64,000 nucleotides of DNA from Georgenia daeguensis (GTDB lineage: Bacteria > Actinomycetota > Actinomycetes > Actinomycetales > Actinomycetaceae): the NCBI RefSeq assembly GCF_039537705.1, contig NZ_BAABBA010000006.1:1-64000 (forward strand), read 5' to 3'. Numbering within the stretch: position 1 is the stretch's first letter; every line of letters begins with the position of its first letter. Below are positions 61,482-64,000 of the stretch, in pieces. The notes beneath the pieces were generated by a model that was given only the letters and a program-made list of their open reading frames with translations, did no database searches and was not told where the DNA came from. A program made the translations under genes and the position numbers.

Positions 61482-62402
61482 GTGCGCGTGCTCATCCTGC
61501 TTCTCGTCACCGTGGTGCCGCTCGCGCTCGTCGGCGTGCTCGTCACCGTGCTGGCTCGCTCCGGCCGCGGCAGCCGCCCCGAGAACACGCCGGTCGCGAC
61601 GCTCGTGGCCGCCCGACGGCACGAGAACGTCGCGACGGCGCTCGGCCTGGCGGGCGGGCTCGCCGCCGCGACGGCGCTGCTCGCTCTCGCCGGCAACGGA
61701 GCGCGGCTCGTGCCGGGGCCGCCCGGCCTGGCCGCCGCCCTCGGACCGACGGCCGGTGCGCTCGTCCACCTCCTCCTGCACGCCGTGGGCGAGCGGACGT
61801 GGCCCCGCCCGGTGGGCGCCGTCCGGACCGCCGTCCTGCGGCGCCGCACGGTGCGCGAGATCTCGGGCCGTCACCTCACGCTCGTCCTCGTCACCTCGGC
61901 CCTGCTCGCCGTGTCGCTCGCCCTCTTCATGCTGACGGCCGACGAGACCGGGCGCGCGGTGCCCCTGCTGATCACCTCCGAGACGGCGGCTGCGGGCGTC
62001 GTGGGCGGGGCGTCGGGGCCCTACCCGGGTGCGCCCTACGCGTTGCCGATGCTCCTCGGGCTCGCACTCGTCCTGGCGGCGACAGCATGGGTGCTCCACC
62101 TCGTCGCCCGCCGGCCCGCCGTCTCCGGCACCCTTCCCGAGGACGACCTGGAGCTCCGCAGGACCAGCGCGCGACGCATCCTGGGCGGGGTCCAGCTCTT
62201 CGTGGGCGGCGGTGCGGGCGCCGTGCTCCTCGTCGCGGGCCTCGCGCTCCACAACGCCGAGTGGTCGCTCGCCGCGTGGTTCGCCGTGCCGCTCGGTCTC
62301 GTGGTTGCCGTCGTCTCCCTGGTCGTCGCCGCGCAGGCCTTCGCCCCGGGTGACCCGCGACCGCGCCGGGAGGGCACCGCCGTCGGGACCGCGCGCCCGT
62401 GA
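61482..62402 (+). CDS. Multi-pass membrane protein of unknown function
   Basis: A 306-residue protein with about seven hydrophobic segments. The first is at the very N-terminus (VLILLLVTVVPLALVGVLV) and the last near 270-292. Loops between are short and rich in Arg. No domain is recognised. The GTG at 61482 has GGAGG four bases upstream. Its stop overlaps the GntR gene start in GTGA, and the shared promoter has an operator-like dyad, so the regulator probably controls it. Membrane proteins paired with YtrA-type regulators are often transport or envelope-stress related. Confidence 0.75.
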   Translation: MRVLILLLVTVVPLALVGVLVTVLARSGRGSRPENTPVATLVAARRHENVATALGLAGGLAAATALLALAGNGARLVPGPPGLAAALGPTAGALVHLLLHAVGERTWPRPVGAVRTAVLRRRTVREISGRHLTLVLVTSALLAVSLALFMLTADETGRAVPLLITSETAAAGVVGGASGPYPGAPYALPMLLGLALVLAATAWVLHLVARRPAVSGTLPEDDLELRRTSARRILGGVQLFVGGGAGAVLLVAGLALHNAEWSLAAWFAVPLGLVVAVVSLVVAAQAFAPGDPRPRREGTAVGTARP

Positions 62403-62773
62403 GTGGGCGCATCACGGTCGACCTGTCCGCGGGCGTGCCGCCGTACGAGCAGATCCGCGCGCAGGTGGCCGCGCTGGTGGCGGCCGGGACCCTCGCCGCG
62501 GGCGACCGGTTACCGACCGTGCGGGACCTCGCCGCCGACCTCGGGGTGGCGGTCGGGACGGTGCAGCGCGCCTACCGAGAGCTCGAGGCCCAGGGCACGG
62601 TGCTGTCGCGGCGCCGCACCGGGACCGTCGTCGCGCCCGCCGCGCCGGCGTCCGGCCGGGCCGCCGAGATCCGGGCGGCCGCCCACGAGTTCGTCAGTCG
62701 GGCACGGGCGTCCGGGCTGGACGACCGGGAGATCCTCGACCTGGTGCGGGGCGCGCTCATGACGGACACCTGA
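62399..62773 (+). CDS. GntR-family transcription regulator, YtrA-type
   Basis: A 124-residue regulator. The N-terminal winged helix is typical (PPYEQIRAQVAALVAAGTLA, LPTVRDLAADLGVAVGTVQR, AYRELEAQG), followed by only about 45 residues, the short C-terminal dimerisation region of the YtrA subfamily. There is no ligand-binding domain. The GTG at 62399-62401 overlaps the membrane-protein stop. It probably represses its own operon through the dyad at 61440. It converges on murB with a 17-bp gap. Confidence 0.88.
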   Translation: MSGRITVDLSAGVPPYEQIRAQVAALVAAGTLAAGDRLPTVRDLAADLGVAVGTVQRAYRELEAQGTVLSRRRTGTVVAPAAPASGRAAEIRAAAHEFVSRARASGLDDREILDLVRGALMTDT

Positions 62774-62790
62774 CCGCACGCGCTGCAGCC

Positions 62791-63981
62791 TCAGAGGCTG
62801 ACGCCCACCAGCACCGGCTCGGGCACCAGCGTCACGCCGAAGGTGTCGCGCACCCCGTCTCGCACGGTCCGCGCGAGCGCGAGGAGGTCCGCGGCCGTGG
62901 CGGAGCCGCGGTTCGTCAGCGCGAGGGAGTGCTTGGTGGACAGCGTTGCCGGCCCCGGTGCGCCGAAGCCCTTGTCGAAGCCGGCGCGGGAGATCAGCCA
63001 CGCGGCCGAGCTCTTCACCAGGCCCTCGACCGCCGGCGCGGCGGCGCCGATCTGCCCGATGCGCGTGTGGTCCGTGACGGGGAAGCGCGGCGCGTCCTCG
63101 GGCAGGCGCGCGTCGGCCTCCTCCGTGGTGAGCACCGGGTTGGTGAAGAACGAGCCCGCGGACCAGGTGTCGTGGTCGGCGTCGTCCAGCACCATGCCCT
63201 TGCTCCGGCGCAGCTCCAGCACGGCCTCGCGCACCTCGGCGGCCGGCACCCGAGCACCGACGGCGACGCCGAGCCGGCGGGCGAGCTCCGCGTACCGCAC
63301 GGGCGCGGAGAGCGTCGCCAGGCGCAGCTGGAAGGTCACCTCGAGCACCACGTAGCGGCCCGTCGGGCCCCAGGTGCGGCCGCCCCCGGCGTCGGCGTCG
63401 CTCAGGGACCGCTTGAGGACGCTGGTGCGGTAGCCGAGGCCGAGCTCACCGACGGCGAGCATCCGGGTGCGCCGCTCGAGCCGGTCGTACACCCGCACGG
63501 AGGAGAGCGTCTCGGCCACCTCCTGGCCGTAGGCGCCGACGTTCTGCACCGGCGTCGCGCCGGTGGAGCCGGGGATGCCGGAGAGCGCCTCGACGCCCAT
63601 CCAGCCCTCGGCGACGGCGGTGGCGACCACCTCGTCCCAGGGCTGCCCCGCCGGGACGACGAGGTTCGCCCCGGCGCAGGAGGAATCGGCCACGCCGTCG
63701 ATCCCGCGCCGGGTGTCGCGCACGACGACGCCGTCGAACCCTTCGTCCGAGACGAGGAGGTTCGACCCGCCGCCGAGGACGAGGACCGGGGTGCCGGCGT
63801 CGTCGGCGGTGCGCACGACCTCGACCAGCTCGGTCTCGCTCGCGGCGTCGACCAGCTCGCGCACCGGCCCGCCCACCCTCAGGGTGGTGAGCGCGGCCAG
63901 CGTGGCGGGTCCGGCGGCGACGGCGGCGGCCGTGCCTGCGGTTCCGGGAGTGGGCGCGGGGTGTCCGGAGGTCTGGGTCAC
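62791..63981 (-). CDS. murB: UDP-N-acetylenolpyruvoylglucosamine reductase
   Basis: MurB reduces UDP-GlcNAc-enolpyruvate to UDP-MurNAc with NADPH and FAD in peptidoglycan synthesis. The 396-residue protein has the FAD-binding LGGGSNLLVS (69-78) and GIPGSTGATPVQNVGAYGQE (135-154). R185 is in YRTSVLK and the catalytic S277 is in AGSFFTNPV. The Tyr loop in GYRTSVLK fits type I. The N-terminus has about 28 extra Ala/Pro/Thr residues. GTG start at 63979-63981 with TAGCCT exactly six bases upstream and no Shine-Dalgarno sequence. Confidence 0.95.
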   Translation of the reverse strand: MTQTSGHPAPTPGTAGTAAAVAAGPATLAALTTLRVGGPVRELVDAASETELVEVVRTADDAGTPVLVLGGGSNLLVSDEGFDGVVVRDTRRGIDGVADSSCAGANLVVPAGQPWDEVVATAVAEGWMGVEALSGIPGSTGATPVQNVGAYGQEVAETLSSVRVYDRLERRTRMLAVGELGLGYRTSVLKRSLSDADAGGGRTWGPTGRYVVLEVTFQLRLATLSAPVRYAELARRLGVAVGARVPAAEVREAVLELRRSKGMVLDDADHDTWSAGSFFTNPVLTTEEADARLPEDAPRFPVTDHTRIGQIGAAAPAVEGLVKSSAAWLISRAGFDKGFGAPGPATLSTKHSLALTNRGSATAADLLALARTVRDGVRDTFGVTLVPEPVLVGVSL

Positions 63982-63987
63982 CGTCCC

Positions 63988-63993
63988 AGGCTA
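63988..63993 (-). promoter_or_regulatory. Candidate -10 box for a leaderless murB mRNA
   Basis: Minus-strand TAGCCT occupies -12 to -7 relative to the murB GTG, the same hexamer and spacing as for the hydrolase at 10180. The -35 region lies outside the window. Confidence 0.5.
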
Positions 63994-64000
63994 CGTCGCC

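Overview
The window is about 72% GC, uses GTG and TTG starts freely, and carries proteins of typical actinobacterial form. These include a zinc-type S14, an RpoBC pair with TTG starts, NusG and L17 with long Ala/Glu-rich extensions, and AGCS and APH-family proteins. Together they point to a high-GC actinobacterium, probably of the order Micrococcales; genus cannot be fixed from sequence alone. No insertion sequence, prophage or CRISPR array was seen.

Layout, left to right. (1) 1-8670 is a selenoprotein module. A selenocysteine-containing formate dehydrogenase (fdhA with an in-frame TGA and a bacterial SECIS hairpin, then fdhB, then the first 20 codons of a further gene cut by the window edge) lies on the minus strand behind selD. 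Divergently on the plus strand lie tRNA-Sec(UCA), selA and selB. The substrate enzyme and all four Sec-specific components are therefore together in under 9 kb. (2) 8694-10180 holds a ROK-family sugar kinase and a convergent alpha/beta hydrolase. (3) 10329-32015, all minus strand, is the ribosomal protein superoperon: rpsJ-rplC-rplD-rplW-rplB-rpsS-rplV-rpsC-rplP-rpmC-rpsQ, rplN-rplX-rplE-rpsN-rpsH-rplF-rplR-rpsE-rpmD-rplO, secY-adk-map, infA-rpmJ-rpsM-rpsK-rpoA-rplQ. Two large tandem LuxR/MalT-like ATPase regulators interrupt it between map and infA. (4) 32909-37248 is the str cluster (rpsL-rpsG-fusA-tuf). (5) 37677-49799 is rpoBC, rplJL, rplKA, nusG, secE and tRNA-Trp. (6) 50146-63981 is a mixed region. 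It has an aspartate-type aminotransferase, a histidine kinase and OmpR-type regulator separated by an AGCS symporter, a ketopantoate reductase, two small low-complexity secreted proteins, an APH-family kinase, an adenosine deaminase with two hydrolases, a membrane protein/GntR pair, and murB.

The housekeeping part works as several transcription units. Strong GC-rich hairpins follow rplO, adk, rpsK, rplQ, tuf, rpsG, rpoC, rplL and rplA. Candidate promoters can be read before rpsJ, secY, infA, rpsL, tuf, rpoB and rplJ, the last followed by an L10-type leader. A separate set of genes (selD, the ROK kinase, the hydrolase at 10180 and murB) has a TAG(G/T/C)CT-type -10 hexamer exactly six bases before a GTG start and no Shine-Dalgarno sequence, which predicts leaderless mRNAs.

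The observations most worth following are the Sec module with its E. coli-like SECIS loop, the LuxR pair inside the ribosomal superoperon with an inverted repeat upstream, the duplicated 39-bp element with a compensated stem near 46.8 kb, and the GntR-linked promoter/operator at 61.4 kb.
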